Assembly (NCBI RefSeq): GCF_001636615.1
Contig: NZ_LGEK01000035.1
Coordinates: forward strand, 1-45,102
Source: Mucilaginibacter sp. L294
Lineage (GTDB): Bacteria; Bacteroidota; Bacteroidia; Sphingobacteriales; Sphingobacteriaceae
DNA: 45,102 nt
Reading direction: 5' to 3'
Below, in pieces: positions 1-7,883 of this stretch (positions are counted from its first letter, which is position 1; each line of letters begins with the position of its first letter). The notes beneath the pieces are model-generated. The model was not told the origin of the DNA, ran no database searches, and saw only the letters and a list, made by a program, of their open reading frames with translations. The position numbers were made by a program, and so were the translations under genes.

Positions 1-19
1 AGATGTGTATAAGAGACAG
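1..19. other. Tn5 mosaic-end adapter remnant (left contig end)
   Basis: The first 19 bases read AGATGTGTATAAGAGACAG, exactly the transposase mosaic end used in tagmentation libraries. The reverse complement occupies the last 19 bases of the window. Exact matches at both extreme ends indicate untrimmed adapter rather than genome sequence, so real sequence starts at base 20. Confidence 0.97.
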
Positions 20-102
20 CAATAATTGAGATGGGGTTAATTATCAAGCAATTAATTAGTTTAAAATTGCCTAAAAGACAACTGTTAATTATTGCGACAC
101 AA

Positions 103-135
103 AAAAAGCGGGGTTGAATTTCAACCCCGCTTTTT
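103..135. terminator. Bidirectional intrinsic terminator downstream of purD
   Basis: A perfect 15-bp inverted repeat (103-117 with 121-135, 3-base loop) has a GC-rich core flanked by an A-run on one side and a T-run on the other, so it can work in both directions. It lies 57 bases past the purD stop codon. On the plus strand it could end a gene lying left of the window. Bases 20-102 hold no gene that I can see. Confidence 0.85.
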
Positions 136-192
136 ATTTATATAAGTTGTGTAATGACCCAATGACGCGCCAGCAAAATGACGTAATGACCA

Positions 193-1467
193 TTATAAAA
201 GGTCGAAGCCGATATCTTTCCTGAAATAAACACCATCGTAATAGATGCGTGCGGCATCGGCAGTAGCTTGCTGCAGGGCATCAAATATATTATCCTGCAA
301 ACTGGTAACAGCCAATACACGGCCACCGGTTGCTTTGATGTCTTCACCATCTAAAGCAGTACCTGCGTGGAAAACGTGCGAACCGCGTACGTTCTCAATC
401 CCGCTGATGGTTTTATCTTTTAAGTACTCGCCGGGGTATCCACCTGCTACGCAAACTACGGTTGCGGCAGTTTTGTCAGATATGATCAGTTCCTTTTCGT
501 TCAGGTTGCCTTCAGCAACACCAAGCAGCAGGTCAACAAAATCCGATTCGATGCGTGGCATAACGCTTTCCGTTTCCGGGTCGCCCATGCGGCAGTTATA
601 CTCAATAACCCAGGGCTCGCCGTGGGTATTCATCAGACCGATGAAGATAAAGCCTTTATAAGGGATACCTTCTTTTTTCAAACCCTCAACCGTAGGGATA
701 ATAACTGTTTGCTCTACCTTTTGCATAAAGGCGGCATCGGCAAAATGCACCGGCGAAACCGAGCCCATACCACCGGTATTTAAACCGGTATCCCCTTCGC
801 CAATTCGTTTATAGTCCTTAGCTTCGGGTAATATTTTATAGTTGGTGCCATCGGTCATCACAAAAACCGAAAGCTCTATTCCCTGTAAAAATTGTTCTAT
901 CACTACTTTTGAGCTGGCATCGCCAAACTTGGCTTCGGTAAGCATTTCTAAAAGTTCCTGGCGGGCTTCTTCAAGCGTAAGGCAAATTAAAACGCCTTTG
1001 CCTGCTGCCAGTCCGTCAGCCTTTAACACTACAGGCAAGCCTGTGGTGGCTAAGTAATCAAAGCCTTCCTGCAGGGTATCACGTGTAAACGTGCGCGATG
1101 CCGCGGTAGGTACATTGTTGCGTTGCATAAACGCTTTCGAATAATCCTTGCTGCCCTCCAGTTGCGCCCCTTCTTGCTGCGGGCCAATAACGGGGATGTT
1201 TTTTAGCTGTTCATCCGCCAGGAAAAAATCATGGATGCCTTTAACCAACGGCTCTTCGGGGCCAACCAGCACCATTTTAATATCGTTTGCCAAAGCAAAG
1301 GTTTTGATGCCTTCAAAATCGGTAACCTTTAAATTAACGTTGGTGCCATACTGGCCGGTGCCGGCATTGCCCGGTGCAATAAATAGCTTATCGCATTTGG
1401 GGCTTTGTGAAATTTTCCAGGCGAAGGCGCTTTCCCTTCCGCCCGAACCAAGGAGCAGGATATTCAT
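193..1467 (-). CDS. purD: Phosphoribosylamine--glycine ligase
   Basis: GAR synthetase, the second step of de novo purine synthesis: it joins 5-phosphoribosylamine and glycine using ATP, in the cytoplasm. The 424-residue protein has the usual family length. It begins with the glycine-rich MNILLLGSGGRES motif, has the ATP-grasp signature GDTGLNTGGMGS, and the metal/ATP segment YNCRMGDPETE. The N-terminal motif has Ser where many PurD proteins have His (GGREHA). The ATG at 1467 is preceded, after only 5 bases, by a perfect -7 box, so the transcript may be nearly leaderless. It stands alone and faces away from secA. A strong terminator follows. Confidence 0.97.
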   Translation of the reverse strand: MNILLLGSGGRESAFAWKISQSPKCDKLFIAPGNAGTGQYGTNVNLKVTDFEGIKTFALANDIKMVLVGPEEPLVKGIHDFFLADEQLKNIPVIGPQQEGAQLEGSKDYSKAFMQRNNVPTAASRTFTRDTLQEGFDYLATTGLPVVLKADGLAAGKGVLICLTLEEARQELLEMLTEAKFGDASSKVVIEQFLQGIELSVFVMTDGTNYKILPEAKDYKRIGEGDTGLNTGGMGSVSPVHFADAAFMQKVEQTVIIPTVEGLKKEGIPYKGFIFIGLMNTHGEPWVIEYNCRMGDPETESVMPRIESDFVDLLLGVAEGNLNEKELIISDKTAATVVCVAGGYPGEYLKDKTISGIENVRGSHVFHAGTALDGEDIKATGGRVLAVTSLQDNIFDALQQATADAARIYYDGVYFRKDIGFDLL

Positions 1468-1472
1468 GCGGG

Positions 1473-1480
1473 CAAATATA
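1473..1480 (-). promoter_or_regulatory. Putative purD -7 promoter box (TATATTTG)
   Basis: Read on the minus strand, TATATTTG matches the Bacteroidota -7 consensus TAnnTTTG exactly. Only 5 bases separate it from the purD ATG. I see no clear TTTG -33 element at the usual spacing. The call is by consensus and position only. Confidence 0.5.
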
Positions 1481-1524
1481 ATGTTTGATGTGCAGATGTG
1501 CGAATGTGTAGGATGTGCAAATGA
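1480..1524. repeat. Short degenerate tandem repeat (GATGTGCA-like)
   Basis: Four to five imperfect copies of an 8-9 base unit resembling GATGTGCA/GATGTGCGA follow one another just upstream of purD. No reading frame on either strand suggests a peptide. The function is unknown. Confidence 0.6.
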
Positions 1525-1554
1525 ATTAGCTTATAAATGAGGAGGCGATTCATC

Positions 1555-1618
1555 GCACGCAAAGCCGCCAAGACACAAAGAATTTGATCGGGGCAATTGC
1601 GTCTTAGCGTCTTTGCGC
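1555..1618. repeat. Imperfect palindromic intergenic repeat (CGCAAAG...CTTTGCG type)
   Basis: The left arm (about 1555-1579) and right arm (1597-1618) are inverted copies that differ at a few positions, around a loop of about 17 bases. The arms carry CGCAAAG and CTTTGCG ends. The element sits in the roughly 300-base region between divergent purD and secA. Apart from this, the tandem repeat and the two promoter boxes, I see nothing else in that region. Confidence 0.6.
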
Positions 1619-1693
1619 GAAAAAAATATGCAATTTCCCTTTAAACTGTCAATGCTATCACCCTTTTACCTTTCTCCTTTCAGCCCAAAACCG

Positions 1694-1701
1694 TACCTTC
1701 G
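1694..1701 (+). promoter_or_regulatory. Putative secA -7 promoter box (TACCTTCG)
   Basis: TACCTTCG differs from the TAnnTTTG consensus at one base and lies 68 bases before the secA ATG. No convincing -33 box was seen. Weak call. Confidence 0.35.
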
Positions 1702-1769
1702 CATGTCAAAATGACTTTAAAATTGCACTGGCGCAATTATTGAGTTTGGTGCATTATATAAACAACAAT

Positions 1770-4700
1770 ATGTTAGATTTTTTCAGTAAGCTTTTTGGAA
1801 GCAAATCAGAGCGCGATGTTAAGGCCATATTGCCTATTGTAGAGAAAGTTAAGGCCGCCTATGCCAAGCTTGATCAGTTAAGCAACGATGAGCTTAGGGC
1901 CAAAACCATAGAATTTAAAGAAACCATTGCCGCCGGCCTTGCCGGTATTGACAGCGAGATACAGGCCATTAAAACCCGTACCGAAACTGAATTGAATATG
2001 GAGGTAAGCGAAAAGGTTACCCTGTATACACAGTTAGATAAGCTGGAGAAAGACCGCAATAAAGAGCTTGAAGATATATTATTAAATATTTTACCTGAGG
2101 CTTTTGCCGTGGTAAAAGAAACCGCCAGCAGGTTCTCGGCCAATAAAACCATTGAGGTTACCGCCACCCAGTTTGACCGCGAACTGGCTGCCAAAAAAAC
2201 TAACGTTTTAATAAAGGGCGATAAAGCCATTCACCATAATAGCTGGCTTGCTGCCGGTAATGAGGTTACCTGGAACATGGTACACTATGATGTGCAGCTG
2301 ATAGGCGGTATTGTATTGCACCAGGGTAAAATATCTGAGATGGCAACAGGTGAAGGTAAAACGCTGGTAGCCACGCTGCCTGCATACCTTAACGCTATTG
2401 CCGGCCAGGGTGTGCACATTGTAACCGTGAATGATTACCTGGCACGACGCGATAGCGAATGGATGGGCCCGCTGTATGAATTCCACGGCTTATCTGTTGA
2501 TTGTATTGATAAGCACGAGCCAAACAGCGAAGAACGCCGCCAGGCTTATTTAGCCGATATTACCTTTGGTACCAATAACGAATTTGGTTTTGACTACCTG
2601 CGTGACAATATGACACGCAGCCCCGAAGAACTGGTGCAGCGTAAACTACATTACGCCATGGTGGATGAGGTTGACTCCGTGTTAATTGATGATGCACGTA
2701 CACCGTTAATTATATCCGGGCCTATCCCACGTGGCGATGAGCACGAATTTTATGAGCTGAAACCACGTATAGAGCGTTTGGTTAACGCGCAAAAGGCATA
2801 TGTGAACACCGTTTTAAACGAAGCCAAAAAAGCCATCAACGATGGTAATACCGGTATTGATGATGGTGGTTTAGCTTTACTGCGCGCGCACCGTGCATTG
2901 CCAAAAAGCAAAGCCCTGATCAAATTTTTAAGTGAAGGCGCTAACCGTACAGTCCTGCAAAAAACAGAGAACCATTACATGCAGGATCAGGGTAAAGAAA
3001 TGCCGAGGGTAGATTCGGAATTGTTCTTCATCATTGATGAGAAAAATAATTCGGTAGAGCTTTCTGAAAAAGGTATCGAGCTGATCACCGCATCGGGCGA
3101 AGACGCGGGCTTTTTTGTGATGCCTGACGTTGGTTCCGAAATAGCCAACATCGAAAAATCAAACCTTCCTGCTGAAGAGAAGGTTGCCCAGAAAGATGAG
3201 CTGATGCGCGATTTTTCTATCAAATCAGAGCGTATCCACTCGGTCAACCAATTGCTTAAGGCTTATACCTTATTTGAAAAAGATACCGAATATATCCTTG
3301 ATGAAGGTAAAGTGAAGATTGTTGATGAGCAAACCGGCCGTGTATTAGATGGCCGCCGTTACTCTGATGGGTTACACCAGGCTATCGAGGCTAAAGAAAA
3401 TGTTAAGGTAGAGGATGCAACGCAAACCTTTGCTACGGTAACACTGCAAAACTATTTCAGGATGTACCACAAGCTTTGCGGTATGACGGGTACTGCCGTT
3501 ACCGAAGCTGGTGAGTTTTGGCAGATCTATAAACTGGATGTGGTAGAGATACCAACCAATACGCCGGCCAGCCGTGCAGATATGCAGGATTTGGTTTACC
3601 GTACCATCCGCGAAAAATACAATGCCGTTGCCGAAGAAATTGAAACACTAACAAAGGCCGGCCGCCCGGTACTGGTGGGTACAACATCGGTAGAGATCTC
3701 GGAATTACTGAGCCGTATGCTTAAGCTGCGCGGTATCAAACATAATGTACTGAATGCCAAAATGCACCAGAAAGAGGCCGATATTGTGGCCGAAGCTGGC
3801 CAGGCGGGCACTGTTACCATTGCTACCAACATGGCAGGCCGTGGTACGGATATAAAATTGGGCGAAGGCGTACAGGCAGCAGGTGGTTTAGCCATTGTAG
3901 GTACAGAGCGCCACGAAAGCCGCCGTGTTGACAGGCAGTTACGTGGCCGTGCCGGTAGGCAGGGTGACCCGGGTTCGTCCCAGTTCTTCGTATCGTTAGA
4001 GGATAACCTGATGCGTTTATTCGGATCAGAGCGTATCTCCAACCTGATGGTACGTATGGGTATAGAAGAGGGCGAAGTAATTCAGCACTCTATGATCTCC
4101 AAATCTATCGAGCGTGCGCAAAAGAAAGTAGAAGAAAACAACTTTGGTATCCGTAAGCGTTTGCTGGAGTATGATGATGTGATGAACTCACAACGTACCG
4201 TTATCTACGCGAAACGTAAAAACGCGCTGTTTGGCGATCGCCTTGATGTAGATATCAGCAACACCGTTTTTGATGTTATTGAAGATGTGGTAACCGAATA
4301 CAAAGAAGCCAACAACTTTGAAGGTTTCCAATTGGAGGTGATCCGTTTATTCTCGGTAGATACCCAGGTTAACGCCGAAGAATTTACAGCAACTAATATT
4401 GCCACACTGGTTGACAGCACCTTTGCGGAAGTTACCGATTTTTACAAACGCAAAGCCGAAGCCGTAGCGCAACAGGCGTACCCGGTAATAAAAGATGTTT
4501 ACGATACCCGCGGCCAGTACGTAGAGAATATTGTAGTACCATTCTCTGACGGGATCCATGGTTTACAGGTTTCTGTACCACTTAAAAAAGCGGTTGAGAA
4601 TAAAGGTTTAGAGGTGTTTAAATCGTTCGAGAAAAACGTTACCCTTTACCTGATAGATGATGCCTGGAAAGAGCACCTGCGCGAAATGGACGAGTTAAAA

Positions 4701-5078
4701 CAGTCTGTACAAAACGCGGTGTACGAACAAAAAGACCCGCTGTTGGTTTATAAGTTCGAGGCGTTTGAATTGTTCCGCCAGATGTTATCAAACGTGAACA
4801 AAGAGCTGGTTAGCTTCCTGTTCAGGGGCGGTATCCCGGTTCAGCAGGAGCCCGAGCAGGTGCGTGAGGCAAAACCTCAGCCGAAGCTTGATCTGAGGAA
4901 CATGCGTACCTCAAAACCCGAACTGGTTAGCGAAGCTAACGGCATGCCAATGGAAGATACCCGCGAAATACAAAAGCCAACCCCGGTAAAGGTTGAGCAA
5001 AAAATTGGCAGGAACGATCCTTGCCCATGTGGTAGCGGCAAAAAATACAAAAACTGCCACGGCGTAGGGCAGAATTAA
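1770..5078 (+). CDS. secA: Preprotein translocase ATPase SecA
   Basis: The motor ATPase that pushes unfolded preproteins through SecYEG. I chose ATG 1770 because the product then begins [12 protein letters not shown], the usual SecA start; an in-frame TTG at 1740 would add ten unlikely residues. The product is 1102 residues against about 900 in E. coli. The extra length includes inserted sequence between the DEVD region and the helicase half, as is usual in Bacteroidota. Walker A GEGKT is at residues 194-198 and the DEVD box at 299-302. The second motor domain has TNMAGRGTD and [14 protein letters not shown]-terminal zinc motif [13 protein letters not shown] ends the protein. It appears to be monocistronic. 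Confidence 0.98.
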   Translation: MLDFFSKLFGSKSERDVKAILPIVEKVKAAYAKLDQLSNDELRAKTIEFKETIAAGLAGIDSEIQAIKTRTETELNMEVSEKVTLYTQLDKLEKDRNKELEDILLNILPEAFAVVKETASRFSANKTIEVTATQFDRELAAKKTNVLIKGDKAIHHNSWLAAGNEVTWNMVHYDVQLIGGIVLHQGKISEMATGEGKTLVATLPAYLNAIAGQGVHIVTVNDYLARRDSEWMGPLYEFHGLSVDCIDKHEPNSEERRQAYLADITFGTNNEFGFDYLRDNMTRSPEELVQRKLHYAMVDEVDSVLIDDARTPLIISGPIPRGDEHEFYELKPRIERLVNAQKAYVNTVLNEAKKAINDGNTGIDDGGLALLRAHRALPKSKALIKFLSEGANRTVLQKTENHYMQDQGKEMPRVDSELFFIIDEKNNSVELSEKGIELITASGEDAGFFVMPDVGSEIANIEKSNLPAEEKVAQKDELMRDFSIKSERIHSVNQLLKAYTLFEKDTEYILDEGKVKIVDEQTGRVLDGRRYSDGLHQAIEAKENVKVEDATQTFATVTLQNYFRMYHKLCGMTGTAVTEAGEFWQIYKLDVVEIPTNTPASRADMQDLVYRTIREKYNAVAEEIETLTKAGRPVLVGTTSVEISELLSRMLKLRGIKHNVLNAKMHQKEADIVAEAGQAGTVTIATNMAGRGTDIKLGEGVQAAGGLAIVGTERHESRRVDRQLRGRAGRQGDPGSSQFFVSLEDNLMRLFGSERISNLMVRMGIEEGEVIQHSMISKSIERAQKKVEENNFGIRKRLLEYDDVMNSQRTVIYAKRKNALFGDRLDVDISNTVFDVIEDVVTEYKEANNFEGFQLEVIRLFSVDTQVNAEEFTATNIATLVDSTFAEVTDFYKRKAEAVAQQAYPVIKDVYDTRGQYVENIVVPFSDGIHGLQVSVPLKKAVENKGLEVFKSFEKNVTLYLIDDAWKEHLREMDELKQSVQNAVYEQKDPLLVYKFEAFELFRQMLSNVNKELVSFLFRGGIPVQQEPEQVREAKPQPKLDLRNMRTSKPELVSEANGMPMEDTREIQKPTPVKVEQKIGRNDPCPCGSGKKYKNCHGVGQN

Positions 5079-5090
5079 AAAAATACGTTT

Positions 5091-5119
5091 TGTCATCCTG
5101 AGCGATAGCGAAGGATCTC
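5091..5119. repeat. Half copy of the TGTCATCCTGA palindromic repeat family
   Basis: This 29-base stretch starts TGTCATCCTGAGCGATAGCG and matches, in reverse complement, the right arm of the full palindromes at 11456-11547 and 16843-16924. Only one arm is present here, 12 bases after the secA stop and next to a different palindrome at 5136-5216. Confidence 0.75.
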
Positions 5120-5135
5120 TCAAACATAACCCACG

Positions 5136-5216
5136 CGTCATTGCGAGGTACGAAGCAATCTCCCACTATGCATAACCGATATGTTTAAAGAGATTGCTTC
5201 GTACCTCGCAATGACG
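5136..5216. repeat. Perfect 27-bp inverted repeat (CATTGCGAGG family)
   Basis: The arms 5136-5162 and 5190-5216 are exact reverse complements over 27 bases around a 27-base loop. The arm contains CATTGCGAGGTACGAAGCAA. From memory, this type of dispersed palindrome occurs in many bacterial genomes. It is non-coding and lies between secA and the SPOR gene. Confidence 0.85.
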
Positions 5217-5237
5217 GTTAAAGGATAAAATAAAAAC

Positions 5238-5726
5238 ATGAAAAAAGCAATATCTGATCGTAAAGTGCCTTTAAGCCTCATCAGATATTGCTTTTTGTTT
5301 TTACTGCTGGCATCTTCAACAATAACTTTTGCCCAGGAGCGGGGAAAAGTACAGGTTGTTGCCCCGCCATTGTTTGATACCCTTTTAGCCAAGCGGGCCA
5401 CCCTTAACAATAGGAATGGGGCAAGCAGCGGCGGCGGTAGTGGTAATGCCTCGGCGTATTCATCCGCATTTGGTTACCGTGTGCAGATCTACAGCGGCAG
5501 TAACCGTGGGGCAGCCTATAATGCCCAGGCAAAATTTAATAAAGAGTTTCCCGAAATGCGTACCTATATTGTTTACCACGAACCAAACTTTAAGGTACGT
5601 GCCGGCGATTTCCGTACACGTATCGAGGCCGAGCGAATGAAGGAGCAGTTAAAAGCATGGTTCCCGATAATGTTTATCATATCAGAAAAAATTAATCCAC
5701 CCAAAACGGTTATCACTAATGATTAA
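5238..5726 (+). CDS. Secreted SPOR-domain protein
   Basis: A 162-residue protein with a signal peptide (hydrophobic CFLFLLLASSTITFA, cleavage likely before QERGK), a Gly/Ser-rich linker near residues 60-72, and a C-terminal SPOR domain (about 80-152: FGYRVQIYSGSNRGAAYNAQ, then VRAGDFRTRIEAERMKEQLK). SPOR domains bind denuded septal peptidoglycan, so a periplasmic cell-wall or division role is plausible. The start is uncertain: codons 2-20 lie inside a strong perfect hairpin (5242-5296), and no other ATG occurs before the SPOR domain. The basic n-region (KK, R, K, R) still fits a signal peptide. It overlaps the next gene by 8 bases, suggesting coupled translation. Confidence 0.85.
   Translation: MKKAISDRKVPLSLIRYCFLFLLLASSTITFAQERGKVQVVAPPLFDTLLAKRATLNNRNGASSGGGSGNASAYSSAFGYRVQIYSGSNRGAAYNAQAKFNKEFPEMRTYIVYHEPNFKVRAGDFRTRIEAERMKEQLKAWFPIMFIISEKINPPKTVITND
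5242..5296 (+). terminator. Perfect 17-bp hairpin with T-run inside the SPOR gene start
   Basis: Arm 5242-5258 (AAAAAGCAATATCTGAT) is the exact reverse complement of 5280-5296. The 21-base loop holds a smaller hairpin (TAAAG-TGC-CTTTA). The shape, A-run before and T-run after, is that of an intrinsic terminator. It begins 4 bases after the SPOR ATG, so it may act as an attenuator, as the secA terminator, or both. Confidence 0.65.
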
Positions 5727-6903
5727 AGAAAAGATACAGGCTTTAGCAAAAGATATTTTTAATGATGTAGTGGCCAATCGCAGGCATTTGCATTCACACC
5801 CCGAGCTTTCTTTCCACGAGGTAGAAACATCGGTATTTGTGGCAAATAAACTGGAAGAGCTTGGGCTGGACTATCATAAAATGGCCGATACCGGCCTGGT
5901 GGCACTGATAAAAGGCGATAAACCATCTGACCAGGTAGTGGCCCTGCGTGCCGATATGGACGCGCTGCCTATTACCGAGGCGAACGATGTGCCCTACAAA
6001 TCGCAAAACCCGGGTGTAATGCACGCCTGTGGGCATGATGTGCACACCTCGTCGTTGCTTGGCGTAGCCAAAATATTAACCGAACTAAAAAGTGAGTTTG
6101 GCGGAACCATTAAACTGATCTTTCAACCGGCAGAAGAAAAACTGCCCGGCGGCGCAAGCCTGATGATACAGGAAGGTGTACTGGAAAACCCAAAACCGGC
6201 CGCGGTAATTGGCCAGCATGTTATGCCATTGATAGATGCCGGTAAGGTTGGTTTCCGTGCGGGTAAGTACATGGCATCAACAGATGAATTGTACGTTACT
6301 GTAAAAGGCAAAGGCGGCCACGGCGCGCAGCCACAACAGAATGTTGACCCGGTCATCATCACCGCGCATATCTTAACTGCGCTGCAAACTATTATAAGCC
6401 GTTCGGCAGATCCTAAGAGTCCGTCGGTATTATCATTTGGTAAAGTGATTGCCAACGGCGCTACCAATGTGATACCAAATGAGGTGTATTTGGAAGGAAC
6501 TTTCCGAACCATGGACGAAAAATGGCGTTCTGAGGCCCATATAAAGATCAAAAAAATGGCCGAAGGTATTGCCGAAAGCATGGGTGGCAGCTGCGAATTC
6601 AATATTATGCGGGGATACCCTTTCCTGATCAATGAAGAGAAACTAACGGCCAAAACCCGCGCCAATGCCGAGGATTATTTGGGTAAAGAGAATGTGCTCG
6701 ACCTGGATATCTGGATGGCAGCAGAAGATTTTGCCTATTACTCGCAAGTGGCCGATTCATGTTTTTACCGCCTGGGTACCCGTAATGAAGCCCGGGGAAT
6801 TACCTCATCTGTGCATACCCCAACATTTGATATTGAAGAAAGCGCGCTGGAGCAAAGCGTTGGCCTGATGGCTTACCTGGCTGTTAAACAGTTAGGTAAT
6901 TAA
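5719..6903 (+). CDS. M20-family metallo-amidohydrolase (N-acyl amino acid hydrolase-like)
   Basis: A 394-residue cytoplasmic peptidase-family protein of the AbgB/HipO/AmaA group, which hydrolyses N-acyl or N-aminoacyl amide bonds. Metal and catalytic residues are visible: LRADMDALPI, MHACGHDVHT (Cys104, His106), FQPAEE (Glu139-Glu140), GQHVMP (His167), and HTPTFDIEE near the C-terminus. The dimerisation-domain segment KGKGGHGAQP is present. Its ATG lies inside the last codons of the SPOR gene (8-base overlap). The substrate cannot be told from sequence: hippurate, N-acetyl amino acids and related compounds are all possible. Confidence 0.9.
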   Translation: MIKEKIQALAKDIFNDVVANRRHLHSHPELSFHEVETSVFVANKLEELGLDYHKMADTGLVALIKGDKPSDQVVALRADMDALPITEANDVPYKSQNPGVMHACGHDVHTSSLLGVAKILTELKSEFGGTIKLIFQPAEEKLPGGASLMIQEGVLENPKPAAVIGQHVMPLIDAGKVGFRAGKYMASTDELYVTVKGKGGHGAQPQQNVDPVIITAHILTALQTIISRSADPKSPSVLSFGKVIANGATNVIPNEVYLEGTFRTMDEKWRSEAHIKIKKMAEGIAESMGGSCEFNIMRGYPFLINEEKLTAKTRANAEDYLGKENVLDLDIWMAAEDFAYYSQVADSCFYRLGTRNEARGITSSVHTPTFDIEESALEQSVGLMAYLAVKQLGN

Positions 6904-6908
6904 TTTTC

Positions 6909-7838
6909 ATGAATAAATTCGGAATCGCTTTCTGCATACTGCTTTTTGCTTTTAACGGTTTCGCGCAGCAAATACCACGCTTTAACCCCGATACCATCCG
7001 TACCATCGTGATCGATTCGCCGGTGAATATTGTATCGCACAAGTTGCGCGCGCAGGATTTTATTGATGCTGTAATGGCCGATACCGGTTTCTACAAGGCA
7101 TTTCAGAACATGAAATTATATGCCTTTACTGCCGAGAACCGCATTTTTAGCTACGATAAAAAGAATAAAGTTAACGGCAGGATATATCGCCGCATACTGC
7201 ACAGTAACGATGCCGGTAAGCACAAGGTAGAATATACCGCCAAGAGCGATAGCGGCAACGTTTTTAAAAAGAATGGCAAGTACCAGTTGTACACGGTAGA
7301 GATGTTCGACTATATTTTTATGAACGCCTATAATTCCGGTTTTGTAAAATCAGAAGGGACGTCTGCTGAAAATAAGAATAAGAACGAAGGCTACAGGGCC
7401 AAATTGAAAACACTGGTATTTACACCGGGCCGTAAGGTGAGCGGTATCCCGTTCATCAGTGGTAAAACAGAGATCTTCGGGCCGGAGATGCGGCAGTATT
7501 ATAATTACGAATTTGCACGGGGCAAGTATTTAGATACTATCCCGGTTTACCGCTTTAAGGTTATCCGCAAGCCCAGTTCATCGCCTGATGATGTGGTAAT
7601 ACAGGAAATGACCACCATTTTTGATATGAACAACTTCCAGATACTGGGGCGTTATATCGATATGAAATACAGCAACATGCTGTTTGATTTTAACGTTCAG
7701 ATGGATATTGAGCTAAACAGGTTTAACGACCAGTTGCTGCCTGTTAAAATAAGCTACCAGGGCAATTGGAATATCCCTTTCCATAAAGAAGAGCGCGCCA
7801 GTTTTTTGATAGTGCATAAGGATTATCAAAAGGAGTAA
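6909..7838 (+). CDS. Secreted protein of unknown function
   Basis: A 309-residue product with an N-terminal signal peptide (FGIAFCILLFAFNGFAQ) and no lipobox. The mature part is rich in charged and aromatic residues with alternating beta-like segments (for example PVYRFKVIRK and QILGRYIDMKYSNMLFDFNV), suggesting a periplasmic or outer-membrane-associated beta protein. I do not recognise a named family. It starts 5 bases after the M20 gene, so these three genes (SPOR, M20, this one) probably form an operon ending at the hairpin 7848-7874. Confidence 0.75.
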   Translation: MNKFGIAFCILLFAFNGFAQQIPRFNPDTIRTIVIDSPVNIVSHKLRAQDFIDAVMADTGFYKAFQNMKLYAFTAENRIFSYDKKNKVNGRIYRRILHSNDAGKHKVEYTAKSDSGNVFKKNGKYQLYTVEMFDYIFMNAYNSGFVKSEGTSAENKNKNEGYRAKLKTLVFTPGRKVSGIPFISGKTEIFGPEMRQYYNYEFARGKYLDTIPVYRFKVIRKPSSSPDDVVIQEMTTIFDMNNFQILGRYIDMKYSNMLFDFNVQMDIELNRFNDQLLPVKISYQGNWNIPFHKEERASFLIVHKDYQKE

Positions 7839-7847
7839 TTCTTAAGG

Positions 7848-7874
7848 AAATCCCCTCCCTTAAGGAGGGGATTT
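7848..7874. terminator. Bidirectional terminator between convergent genes
   Basis: A perfect 11-bp inverted repeat (7848-7858 with 7864-7874, loop CTTAA) with AAAT and ATTT ends lies between the secreted-protein gene (+) and prfB (-). It can stop transcription from both sides. Confidence 0.85.
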
Positions 7875-7883
7875 TAGATATTG

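Noticed and set aside
245..1540. Plus-strand open frames opposite purD
   Set aside because: They have no homology-like motifs and mirror the codon pattern of purD; they are antisense shadows. The same holds for antisense frames across secA, the M20 gene, the MG2 gene and coxA.
5138..5410. Minus-strand open frame across the palindrome downstream of secA
   Set aside because: It is composed of the inverted repeat and the antisense of the SPOR signal peptide; no recognisable protein.
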